Assembly: GCF_964355755.1 (NCBI RefSeq)
Contig: NC_092674.1
Coordinates: forward strand, 11,103,001 to 11,167,000
Direction: 5' to 3'
Source of the DNA: Antedon mediterranea
Lineage: Eukaryota > Echinodermata > Crinoidea > Comatulida > Antedonidae
DNA length: 64,000 nt
The notes beneath the pieces were generated by a model. That model searched no databases. It had not been told where the DNA came from and saw only the letters and a program-made list of their open reading frames with translations. The first letter of the stretch is position 1, and each line of letters starts with the position of its first letter. Below are positions 13,456 through 23,186 of the stretch, piece after piece. Position numbers and translations under genes: made by a program.

Positions 13456-14298
13456 TGATTTAGATATACAAAGGCGCTAGGCTGGCAAAAGTTATTAAAA
13501 TATGTTTCAGAACACCAGGTTTATTTCATTGGTACATTATATTTTATCAGTAAACCGTATATTAAATGCCTGGAATTGTTATCATTTTAATTTATTGATG
13601 ATCCTCCTTTATCTGCAAAAAAATAAAAACATTATTTGATAGGTCTACATTGTTATATAATTATGTAAACATTTTGTATATTCTTAAGTTGTTGGAATTC
13701 GATCATGATTAAGTCAATTACAAGGCGGTAGACCGGGAACCAGTCAACTGACAGAAGAGGGCTCTCAATGTCATTTCTATTGACGTACCTGCACACAATA
13801 TACATAACCACACACCCCCACTTTAATAATGGAATAACCCTAAAAAACCTCCGGAGCCAAAACGGCAGTTGATCCAAATTCAAGATGGCCGCCAACATTC
13901 AAATAACCCTATTTAAAACCAGAATATCACCAATAACACAAATTATGAATGTGGAACAAGTCCGTTTTGATGGTATATTACCTATTATACAATCTTAACT
14001 ATGTAAAGCGATAATCTGTCGGCCTTCTTGGATTTCAAAATGGCCGCCACTAAATATTTAATTCTTTAAATCATTTTTGTTGTTTGTACACAATGTTCTA
14101 AAATAGTCACTTCTCATAGGATTGTATAAATATAAGGCCGTCTAAAGTTGTCAATGTTCTCTATATATAATAAATATATAAATCCCCTACTATGACTCTT
14201 GAATTACCTAATCGTTCAAAGTTAGAGTTGCAAAAGTATGGAACAACCTACATTGATATGAAATATTCAGCAACAATTACTTCTAAATCTGAATAATT
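13456..14298. other. Non-coding stretch right of the histone array
   Basis: AT-rich. Contains short motifs such as AAGATGGCCGCC (near 13882) and AAAATGGCCGCC (near 14037), a signature of dispersed repeats; related inverted repeats occur at 17310-17460. No gene seen. Confidence 0.5.
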
Positions 14299-14304
14299 GA
14301 TCTC

Positions 14305-15109
14305 TATGGAACGCCGTTTACGCAACCTTTCGATGATATGAATTTTATGACGTGATATGTGAATGAAATGCATCGATATGAATTAAACGGTGCGATATAT
14401 GAATGAAATGTTTTGAATTGAATGCTTTGAATTGAATATTTTGAATGAAATGTTTTGAATGAAATGTTTTGAATGAAATGTTTTGAATGAAATGTTTTGA
14501 ATGAAATGTTTTAAATGAAATGTTTTGAATGAAATGTTTTGAATGAAATGTTTGAATTGAATTGAAAAGTCAAACTATTGGTGGCGTATGTCATTCTCGC
14601 TCGCGATTATTTTCTCAACCTCTTAGGCCTAAGCCTGGGTACCCTCATCTCTTTTCTTCCACGCTGCCTTTACAGAGAATCCTAACAGACCTGGGTTCGG
14701 AAATATGTATTCCAATGTTTCAGGTCTGTTAGGGAGTCTCTGTAAAGGATTCATATTGATGACAGCGTTGAAAGGAGATGAGGGTACCCATGCTTAGGCC
14801 TATTAAGAGGTTGAAAAAAAATCGCGAGCGGGAATGACATACGCCGCCAATAGTTTGACTTTTCAATTCAATTCAAACATTTCATTCAAAACATTTAATT
14901 CAAAACATTTCATTCAAAACATTTCATTCAAAACATTTTATTCAAAACATTCAATTCAAAACATTTCATTCAAAACATTTCATTCAAAACATTCAATTCA
15001 AAACATTGCATTCATATATCACGCCATTCAATTCATATCGATGCATTTCATTCACATATCGCGTCATAAAATTCATATCATCGAAATGTTGCGTAAACGG
15101 CGTTCCATA
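14305..15109. mobile_element. 805-bp foldback (giant inverted repeat) element with 6-bp target duplication
   Basis: Two arms of nearly 390 bp (14305-14693 and 14721-15109) are reverse complements around a 27-nt loop. Outer ends read TATGGAACGCCGTTTACGCA and its complement, flanked on both sides by the direct repeat GATCTC (14299-14304, 15110-15115). Each arm contains a terminal unique block, an array of a 14-nt unit (GAATGAAATGTTTT and variants), and an inner unique block. There is no transposase. The structure fits a foldback/MITE-type element mobilised in trans; the family is not identified. The 100-residue open frame inside is a by-product of the repeats. Confidence 0.85.
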
Positions 15110-15115
15110 GATCTC

Positions 15116-15810
15116 ATTTCTTTTCATAAAAGTTAAACTTTTGTATCTCAGACAAGACCACAATATAAAACAAGTGTATTTATACCTTACTAGCAATTAA
15201 TTATACCTGTCGGCCCCATATATTATACCCTAGTCTGGGCTCCAGACGAAGTTTTGTCTTAATATTAGTAAAAATAACATAATAAATGGCGTTTCATACG
15301 TGTATTACTTTAGTTTGGATACTGTATTTCCAGACAAAAATCGCGGTCGAAATAAAAACAAATAAATTTTTAAAAAAGACAACATACTTGGGGTAAGTCT
15401 AATTATACCCCTAAATTATTTTAAAGCCTTTTCAGGTCTATGTTTTAAGTACGTTGTAAACTGTGTAAATGAATAGGTGTCATAATGGATTTCTTTGACA
15501 GTCGCTTGTCATTGGTCAACTGGTTTGCGTTGCGTCTACGTCCTTGTGTTGCGTCCTAGTGGGAACCAAGCTTAACTTGGATCCTAGATGGCGGATGATA
15601 TTCAAATGTAGTTTAGAACTTTCCCAGTACAATTCTGGTCATTTTGATACCCAAATATATAAGGTTATGTGCAGTAACAAACATTTGTATAACGAACAAA
15701 CAAACAAACGTACAAACTCTCTCACTTATAATATAAATTGTGAAATCCTCTGTATAAATATGGTGTTTAATAATAAATGCGTTATTGCCATGTAATTCAA
15801 TGTCTGAACC
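15116..15810. other. Non-coding stretch
   Basis: AT-rich DNA with no recognisable gene; short open frames carry no known domain. Confidence 0.5.
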
Positions 15811-16335
15811 TTCAGGGCCGTAGTCACCAGTATGGTTGGTGAGTTTTCAACCTGTCAACTTTTGGCAGCTCATTCACAAGCTTCATAGGCAGCATTAACT
15901 CCCACTTCTCATCTTCTACAATCTCAACCGATTTCATTAGATGTACCTTAAAGATGACCACCATACACTGGTTTGATGAGTGCACATGGTTGTGGTATAA
16001 AAACTCATGTACTAGGAAAAGACAAGATAATGCCTGGTGATGACTCTTGCCCGAGATGAGTGAGACAGAGATGACATCAAGAAGCAATTCTTATTTTGAC
16101 CTGGTGAATTATATGGCTTTTTGACATGTAGCATTGTGAAAATAGTGTTCAAGCCAGTGCTTTTGTTGAAACTAAACTTGTATTACCTATACAACAGTGA
16201 CACAAATATCTTAAATGGAAAACATCTCTAAAGGATGTCACAGAAGCACATACTAACTATGCTTTCTCTCTACAACTTCTGACACTATTCTAGAAAAAAT
16301 GCAGACAGAGAAAAAGATTCGACGTATCATTTTGT

Positions 16336-17222
16336 TTGAAAAACGCTGACCATAAAGATATTAACTTTAATACAGAGATTCGTCGAAATATAAATGATGT
16401 GGTTAAACTATCCCTATTATGTCAGAGACACAAGACAACGATATCTGTACACATGGAAAGTACACATGCTTTTATGAAATATTTCTTTGCTCATGACCAC
16501 CTGAACTATGGCCGGTTACTTCCGCTGTATCACTTTCAACAGATTACTGATATTGGAGTTTATGAGACGACATGTATGTGTGACAAAGGAACTTGATGGA
16601 TTTACATCAATTGATCAAGGTCATTGAGCATGGTATCATTCGAATGACACAAATAAATGATTTCATCAGAGCTGGCAACTCTCCTTGATGTGTTTGAAAG
16701 CCAACATTTAAAGAGAGAGGATATCTTGATTAATGAAGAATACTGCAATTCTCATAGAGGTTTTTGTTGGCCATGGCATGATGAAATTGGACAGAAAATG
16801 TTTGAGGCATTGGTAAAAGTTTTGTAGAAGGCAAATTGTCTATATGGGATCCTAAGAAAAGGATTAATATTGGCAAAAAATATATATGACGGTGAATACA
16901 GGTGACAAACTTATCAAAGTAAAAGAGTACTCCTATAAAGATTCTTTGTCATATCACATAGTCAGCTGGTACAGTACTGTAAATAAGAAAGTATGAGCAT
17001 TTGTGGGTGAAATGAGGTATTGCAGTATACTTTTGCTGATTTGTTTCTGAACAAGCTTGTTGGGATCACAGATCAGTCTGTTGAAGTTTGATGGATACAA
17101 TAGTAGAGAACAAAGGAAGGTCAACTTACTATATCGCATTCAAGACAGCTCACTGATTAGAAATATTTCATTTGACAGAGTTAGTTGTCATTTAACTGAA
17201 GAAGTTTATGAGAGGTTTTAAT
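16336..17222 (+). pseudogene. Decayed mobile-element-like ORF
   Basis: The frame at 16336-16596 reads about 86 residues including MKYFFAHDHLNYGRLLPLYH. This resembles an uncharacterised protein family common in repeat-rich invertebrate genomes (pattern ffa.dH.NYaR..p.Y). After a stop and shifts, KELDGFTSIDQ, LLDVFESQHLKREDIL and NSHRGFCWPWHDEIGQKMFE can be read in broken frames to about 16900. No intact ORF remains. The resemblance is from memory and untested; a decayed transposable element is the most likely explanation. Confidence 0.35.
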
Positions 17223-17309
17223 ATTAAGAAGTGTACTATACTGTAGTAATTTCAATCTAATTTAATTTAACTTACACACGTTTTAATAAGAAATAAAAAA
17301 TAAAAAAAA

Positions 17310-17460
17310 TGAAATTCAAAATGGCCACCATTTTGTGTAAATAACCATGTTGTTGTCATAGGCCTATCATTTTATGTGATTTCAATCAACGTCATAACTT
17401 GCCCATGTTTTAATGAGAAATTTAGTCAATTTTTTTTAATGACGGCCATTTTGAAATTCA
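17310..17460. repeat. Short inverted-repeat element (ATGGCC type)
   Basis: TGAAATTCAAAATGGCC at 17310-17326 and its reverse complement at 17444-17460 form 17-bp perfect terminal inverted repeats around about 117 bp, typical of a small non-autonomous DNA transposon. Confidence 0.55.
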
Positions 17461-17464
17461 AAAT

Positions 17465-19206
17465 GTCAAAATACTGATGAATATAGGTTTATAATAATTT
17501 TTATATAGCAGAGAACCCATATGGCTTTAATTTTAACTTAAAATATTATTCATAATGGGTGTTACTTTACATGTCTTATTTATAGCACAGTTTTCGTAAA
17601 CTTTCTGTCAAGATTAAAAATCAACCAATCATCATGTAGGTTTTTACTGTATGCCTACCTCAATAAGGTGCGCAACTAGCTCCGTGATACTTATTTATAT
17701 ATCCATAATAATTTGATTTATTTAGTACTATTTTATACTGGAATCTGTGCACAAATAGCAAAACAACTGTAAAATTATGTTTTGTGGAGATAGAATAGGC
17801 CTAGCGCCGAAATGTATACTCTGTTAAAAAAACGTAAACAGTTATCGTTTTTATATGAAATTGGGATGGTTTTTTCATATTATTATATCAAAATTATATC
17901 AAAATGTATAAAGCGTTAAATCGAAGACCGAGGTACAAAATCAATGGCGCTATGCATGTTAGTGGTCAAAAAATAAGTTATGAGCAATTTTTAAAATAAG
18001 GCAACAGAAGAGCAGTGTTTAATTTGTGCGGGGAGTGAACTCCAGAGTGTGGGTGCTGCAAAAGAAAACGATTTATGAGCAAAGGTTTTAGTAGCTATGC
18101 GTGGAACAGAGAGTAAGAAATCATCAGATGATCTAAGACTAGAGTCCGTCCAGGAACATAAATGGTGATTAATTGACGGATGTAAGCAGGTTGGTTAAAG
18201 GAAGTGCTTTAATGTAGGAGCAAGATTTTAAATTTGATCCGATTGTCAACTCAAAAACACTCAATCTTCCCCACACTCCCGATATCAATATATATTATCT
18301 CCTTCTTTTAAAAATACGGCTGCATCATAAACGACCATTCATTTTGTCAATAGTTTTTGTGTGTAGTGGGTTATTATTATAGATTGAATTATAAGGTGGG
18401 TTACTATTAGACGGGGGTTACTATTACAGTAGAGTGTGGGTTACTATTAGAAAATTAACGGTATTTGAGCTTACATGCACCCCCACCACCCCCTCTTCTT
18501 GGCGGAGACCTGTGGTAAAGCTAATGTTAAATGACACTCCTAGATGGCTGGAAATGGTACTCTCGCACGTAAAAATAATGATAAATAGCACCTCTAGTGG
18601 GCCGGAAATGACATTTAATAATAGCGCGCTCGCAATTGGCAAAACCATCGTAGCCTACTTTTTTAACACATTTGCGTCCAATGGTAACGTTCTCTGCATG
18701 CACTTACTAATAATGATTTTAATGTATTCTCCGAGAAGTCCGAGAACAAGAATATAAGAATTGTATTCATCTCTATTTCATGTTAGGCTTATATTTTAAT
18801 TTCTTATTTTTATGTTGAAATAGTAGAATTTCACATCAGGAAAGAAGATAAACAGGAGAAAGAAGTGAAATTATACAGGATACTGAATCCCGAGTCCGTA
18901 CTGAAAACAAGCAGCACTAAGCCTGCTGACTACGTTGTGTAATACAATAAACAAAAGAGAATAGCTGTAATATTAAATACCGTAATTAAAATTAAGTACA
19001 TTGCACTTTAAAGAAGCAAAAAAAACCAATAATTAATAATCAATGAATCAATTACGAGCCATAGTATTATACTACTGTATATTGTGCAAATAACACAATA
19101 ACAGCAACAGCGACGATACAGTCGTATATTTCATGAAGCATTATACAGTATATCATATCCGTTATATAAAACAACAACAAAAACTGATAAACACGTGTAA
19201 AATAAC
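17465..19206. other. Non-coding, repeat remnants
   Basis: No gene supported. A segment near 18000-18250 has the GC content of an old repeat remnant. At 18366-18455 GTGGGTTACTATTA recurs imperfectly four times. Overlapping open frames on both strands at 18424-18757 lack any domain. Confidence 0.45.
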
Positions 19207-19519
19207 TTAAAGATGTATTGTTCCCCTGAAAAAATAATTATAAACATTTTTTTTTTAATATGCCATTTTAATTTCACATAATAATTATCCACTTTGAACA
19301 AAAATTAGATGAGAAAAAAATTATTTACTTGAAAAACTGTAATTTAAAGCAAAAAATAGTCAAATTGGCTGCCAGCCAATGGATTTTTTGGTTGAATTTA
19401 ACCATTTATTTTGTCATTTTCTAAGTAATTTACTTCATTAACACTACAAAATAACCTATTCAAAGTCTGATTTAATTAATCTTAATTTTTCATGTTTTTG
19501 GGGGACAATACATCTTTAA
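19207..19519. mobile_element. 313-bp MITE with TTAA ends (full-length copy)
   Basis: TTAAAGATGTATTG at 19207-19220 and CAATACATCTTTAA at 19506-19519 are a perfect 14-bp inverted repeat that includes TTAA at each end, as expected for piggyBac-type insertions. There is no coding capacity. Shorter or eroded relatives lie at 806-1006, 4570-4762, 6996-7192, 10585-10797, about 11890-12000 and 32113-32350 (reverse orientation). Confidence 0.7.
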
Positions 19520-19647
19520 CAATAAAAAATCGGTTTCAATAGGGGAAAAACAAAATTATGGAAAATACTCATTATTCAAATATCTCACTTGGTTTCTAAA
19601 CAATTAGTGAGTTAAAGGTGTTGAATTGAATTACGTAAAACTAAGAG

Positions 19648-19682
19648 GTTGTCACGAAACCTAAGACCCAAGACCTAAGATT
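19648..19682 (+). repeat. Left CCTAAG-type inverted repeat
   Basis: GTCACGAAACCTAAGACCC followed by AAGACCTAAGAT. The reverse complement, with a few mismatches, lies at 22985-23020 on the far side of the retrotransposon. A third copy is at 30241-30296. Confidence 0.65.
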
Positions 19683-19699
19683 AACAATAGTTCTCTTTC

Positions 19700-22600
19700 G
19701 CACCTGCCTCGTATTTTAACTATAAATTTGTTGTTTGTTAACCTGTTGTTTTTGATTCCAAAAATGTCTGAACTCCGACACATAGTATCTGAAATAAATG
19801 GTGCTGTCATTGCAATCTCGAAGTCATGGTTAGATGAATCTGTAACTAACAATGAAATTGACATCAACGGATACACAGTTCTACGCCTAGATAGAACACG
19901 ATCAGGAGGTGGTGTGTGTGCCTATATATACGAAATGACGTTGCGTTTAAAGAAAGACCAGACTTACACATTGAACAAATGGAAGGAATTTGGTTTGAAA
20001 TTGTATTACAAAAAACAAAACCAATCGTCATTGGCGCTGTATATCGCCCACCGACAGATACTACTTTTTTAGATAAATTGGAAACTACGCTGTATAAAAT
20101 ACCTCAAGATTGTGAGTTAATTATTATGGGTGATATGAATACTAATTATTCAGACAAAGGTTCTGTTCTTTTAAAGAAATTGTCAAGCACGATGAATTTA
20201 TTCAATTGTTGTCAACTAATAAACTCACATACAAGAGTAACCAGTAATACAAGTACAATCATAGATCACATTATTTGCAATAATGATGACAAAATATTAC
20301 AATTTGGTACATTTGACATAGGGTTAAGTGATCACTCTTTAATTTACTGTACTAGAAAAGTAGTTAAATGTAAAGTAAATCATCACAAAGTTGTTAAACT
20401 AAGATCCTTAAAAAATTATAATGTTAATGATTTTACTTTAAAACTTTCCAATACTGATTGGTCTACAATTTTTAATTGTGATGATGTTTGTCATGCATGG
20501 TTCATGTTTAAATCAATGTTGTTAGATATCATCAATACAATTGCTCCTAAGAGAGAGGTTCGATTAAAAAATCGAACAGAACCATAGATGAACAGTGACA
20601 TATTAGAAAATATTAAAGTCCGTGATTCTTTGTTACAAAAAGTTAAAAAAAGAAAAGGTGATAAACAAACTTGGTCTAGGTTTCGAAAAATACGAAACCA
20701 AATACGTAGAGATGTTAAACGTGCCAAGAGCCAATACTTTACCAACACGATTGAGGAAAATAAGAAAGACTTATGGAAACAACGAAAATCATTAGGTTAT
20801 AAAAATGAAAGTAAGTGTTCGTCTAGAATTGTACTTAACATAAAGGATGAACTCTGTTTTGACAACAATATTGTTGCTAACCATTTTAATTCATTTTTTA
20901 CAAGTGTTGCTTCTAACTTGGCACGCAAACTTCCTAATAATACTATTAAGACCTTTGACACTGGGTCAATCAAATTTAAAAAGTACTATGAGAACAAGAA
21001 ATTAGATAAAGAGGGAATGAGTTTATCACCTGTATCAGAAGAGTTTGTACTCAAAGAACTCCAAACTTTAAATATTTGTAAGAGTACAGGACTAGATGAC
21101 ATTTCTGCTAGGTTCTTACGTGACGGTGCAAATGTACTCAAAGGTCCAATAGCTCACATTATTAATTTAAGTATTTCTTCCAATAATGTTCCTGATGACT
21201 TTAAAATTTCCCGAGTCCACCCACTTTTGAAAAGGAAAGATAAGTGTGACGTCACCAACTATAGACCAATCAGCATTTTAAGTGTTTTGTCAAAAGTTCT
21301 TGAAAGAGCAGTTTATGTTCAAATCGAAAAGTACCTTAAAGATAATAACATAATGTTCGAATTTCAGTCAGGATTTAGAAAACATTTTTCTACCGACTCT
21401 TGTTTTATCCATATTAATGATTATATTAGAAATCAAATGTCAATTGGCAATTACACTGGCGTTGTATCTTTAGATTTGCAAAAAGCATTTGACACAGTTG
21501 ACCATGGTATATTGATCGAAAAACTAAAGGCAATTGGGATTGGACCAATAGATTGGTTCAAATCATATCTTAAGAATAGGCAACAATTAGTATATACAAA
21601 TAAGGTAGAATCTAAGCCACTTGGAATTTCTCATGGTGTACCTCAAGGAAGTATATTGGGGTCTCTATTATTTCTATGCTATGTTAACGATATGAAAATA
21701 AGTGTAAATTGTAAGTTGATTTTATACGAAGACGACAGCGTTCTTTTAGTATCTGGAAAGAACCCATGTGTAATAGCCTCAAGACTAAGTTCAGAATTGT
21801 CAGCCTGTAATAAATTGCTAATTGACAACAAGTTATCCCTCCATATGGGAAAAACTGAGGCCATGTTATTTGGAACCAAACATAAAATGAAAATGGTCGG
21901 GGATTTTAAAGTATACTGTGATGAAATCCTTATAAAGACAGTGTCAACAATCAAATATTTAGGTGTAACACTTGATGAAAATCTCTCAGGTGAACAAATA
22001 TTAATCCAAAGTATAAAATGTATAATTGGTAGACTTAAATTTCTCTATAGACAAGCATCTTTTCTTAGAGAAAACGAACGAAAATTTCTTTGCTTTGCCC
22101 TCATTCAAAACCACTTTGACTATACGTGTTCATCGTGGTACACTGCAGCACCAAAAACACTAAAAAATAAACTGCAGATTATGCAAAACAAAATGGTGAG
22201 ATTTATTCTTAATGAAGGTCCTCGATTTCATGTAGGACAAAAAGAACTAGATAGCTTAGGGCTATTGTGTGTTGAGGATAGGGTGACTCAAATAAAATTA
22301 AACACTGCACAAAATGCAGTATAAAAATGTAGCATCTTATCTTGGTAATAATTTTATAAAGGCTGGGAACCAACATGCACATGGTACCCGACACAGTTAT
22401 TTTAATTTTGTTCCACCAATCTCTTGTAATGTTACAGATGGCACATTTTATGCTTCAGCAATTAAAGAATGGAACAAATTACCAAGTACGATAAAAAGTA
22501 CTGAGAGTGTAAATGTATTTAGAAATTTAGTTAAAAACAATCTCGCATCGAAACGGCATAGCATCTAAACTTATTTTTAAAAACTTTGCTTACCTCAAGG

Positions 22601-22880
22601 ACTCCAATGGAAATAAACCTGAGTTATTGGTTTTATTGGACGATCCTGATCGAAATCACCTTTTCTCACCCTTTTTATCTCTTTTAAGATTTTTTAATGG
22701 TTTTTAAATATTTTAAAAATATTTTAAACTTTGTTTTTATACGGTTTTAGATGTTTTAAAATATTTTTATCATTGTTTTATATGTTGTTTTTATACTGTT
22801 TTATTCATGAACCTTTTTTACTTGTTTTTATGTGATTTTGATCAAATAAATGAATGAATGAATGAATGAATGAACTTTAT
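19700..22880 (+). mobile_element. Broken non-LTR retrotransposon (CR1/L2/jockey-like LINE)
   Basis: 5'-truncated LINE. An apurinic-endonuclease-type domain runs from about 19750 to 20500 (KMSELRHIV, SKSWLDES, GDMNTNY, LSDHSLIY), with a frameshift near 19920. TAG at 20585-20587 interrupts the link region. Reverse transcriptase occupies 20588-22321: NYRPISILSVLSKVLERAVY, GVVSLDLQKAFDTVDHGIL, GVPQGSILG, and the catalytic box as YEDD instead of the usual YADD. A second frameshift near 22315 precedes the C-terminal part (HGTRHSYFNFVPP, IKEWNKLPSTIK). The 3' end is a (TGAA)n tail at about 22848-22876. Clearly inactive; the clade is inferred from motif style only. Confidence 0.9.
20588..22324 (+). 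pseudogene. Reverse transcriptase part of the LINE
   Basis: 578 readable codons with RT fingers, palm and thumb motifs in order. The active site reads LYEDDSVLLVSG: both metal-binding Asp residues are present, but Glu replaces the small residue before them, which would probably weaken catalysis. It is preceded in the same frame by endonuclease sequence and a stop, so it is a piece of a longer ORF2-type protein rather than a gene of its own. Confidence 0.85.
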
Positions 22881-22984
22881 CCCGAATACCACACCTTAGA
22901 ATTAAATGAAGAAGAATCAATAAGATAACAATACATTTTTTAAATAAATGTATGATTTCACAGACGTTTTTCTCATGAGAATTT

Positions 22985-23020
22985 TGATCTTAGGTCTTAG
23001 GGGGTCTTAGATTTTGTGAC
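22985..23020 (-). repeat. Right CCTAAG-type inverted repeat
   Basis: TGATCTTAGGTCTTAGGGGG followed by TCTTAGATTTTGTGAC; inverted partner of 19648-19682. Confidence 0.65.
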
Positions 23021-23186
23021 ACCCGGTGCTAAGAACCCTTTTGACTTTGCCATATGATGACATAATAATATTTATACCATCTGTAAGAGCGATCATTTTG
23101 TTGAATTAGTGTTGAACACTGTTTGGATCTGGTATTGCTAATGTACATTGTTTTCTTTTTTAGATTTTATTAGCAAATACTGTATA

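Noticed and set aside
14834-15136. 100-residue open frame in the foldback element
   Set aside because: Generated by the 14-nt repeat; Phe/His/Lys/Ser periodic sequence without protein character.
18424-18757. Overlapping open frames on both strands
   Set aside because: No recognisable domain, weak composition, both strands open; chance in a repeat remnant.
19660-19682. CCTAAG repeats as interstitial telomere
   Set aside because: Units are irregular and bounded by a conserved GTCACGAAA end, as in a dispersed element rather than TTAGGG arrays.
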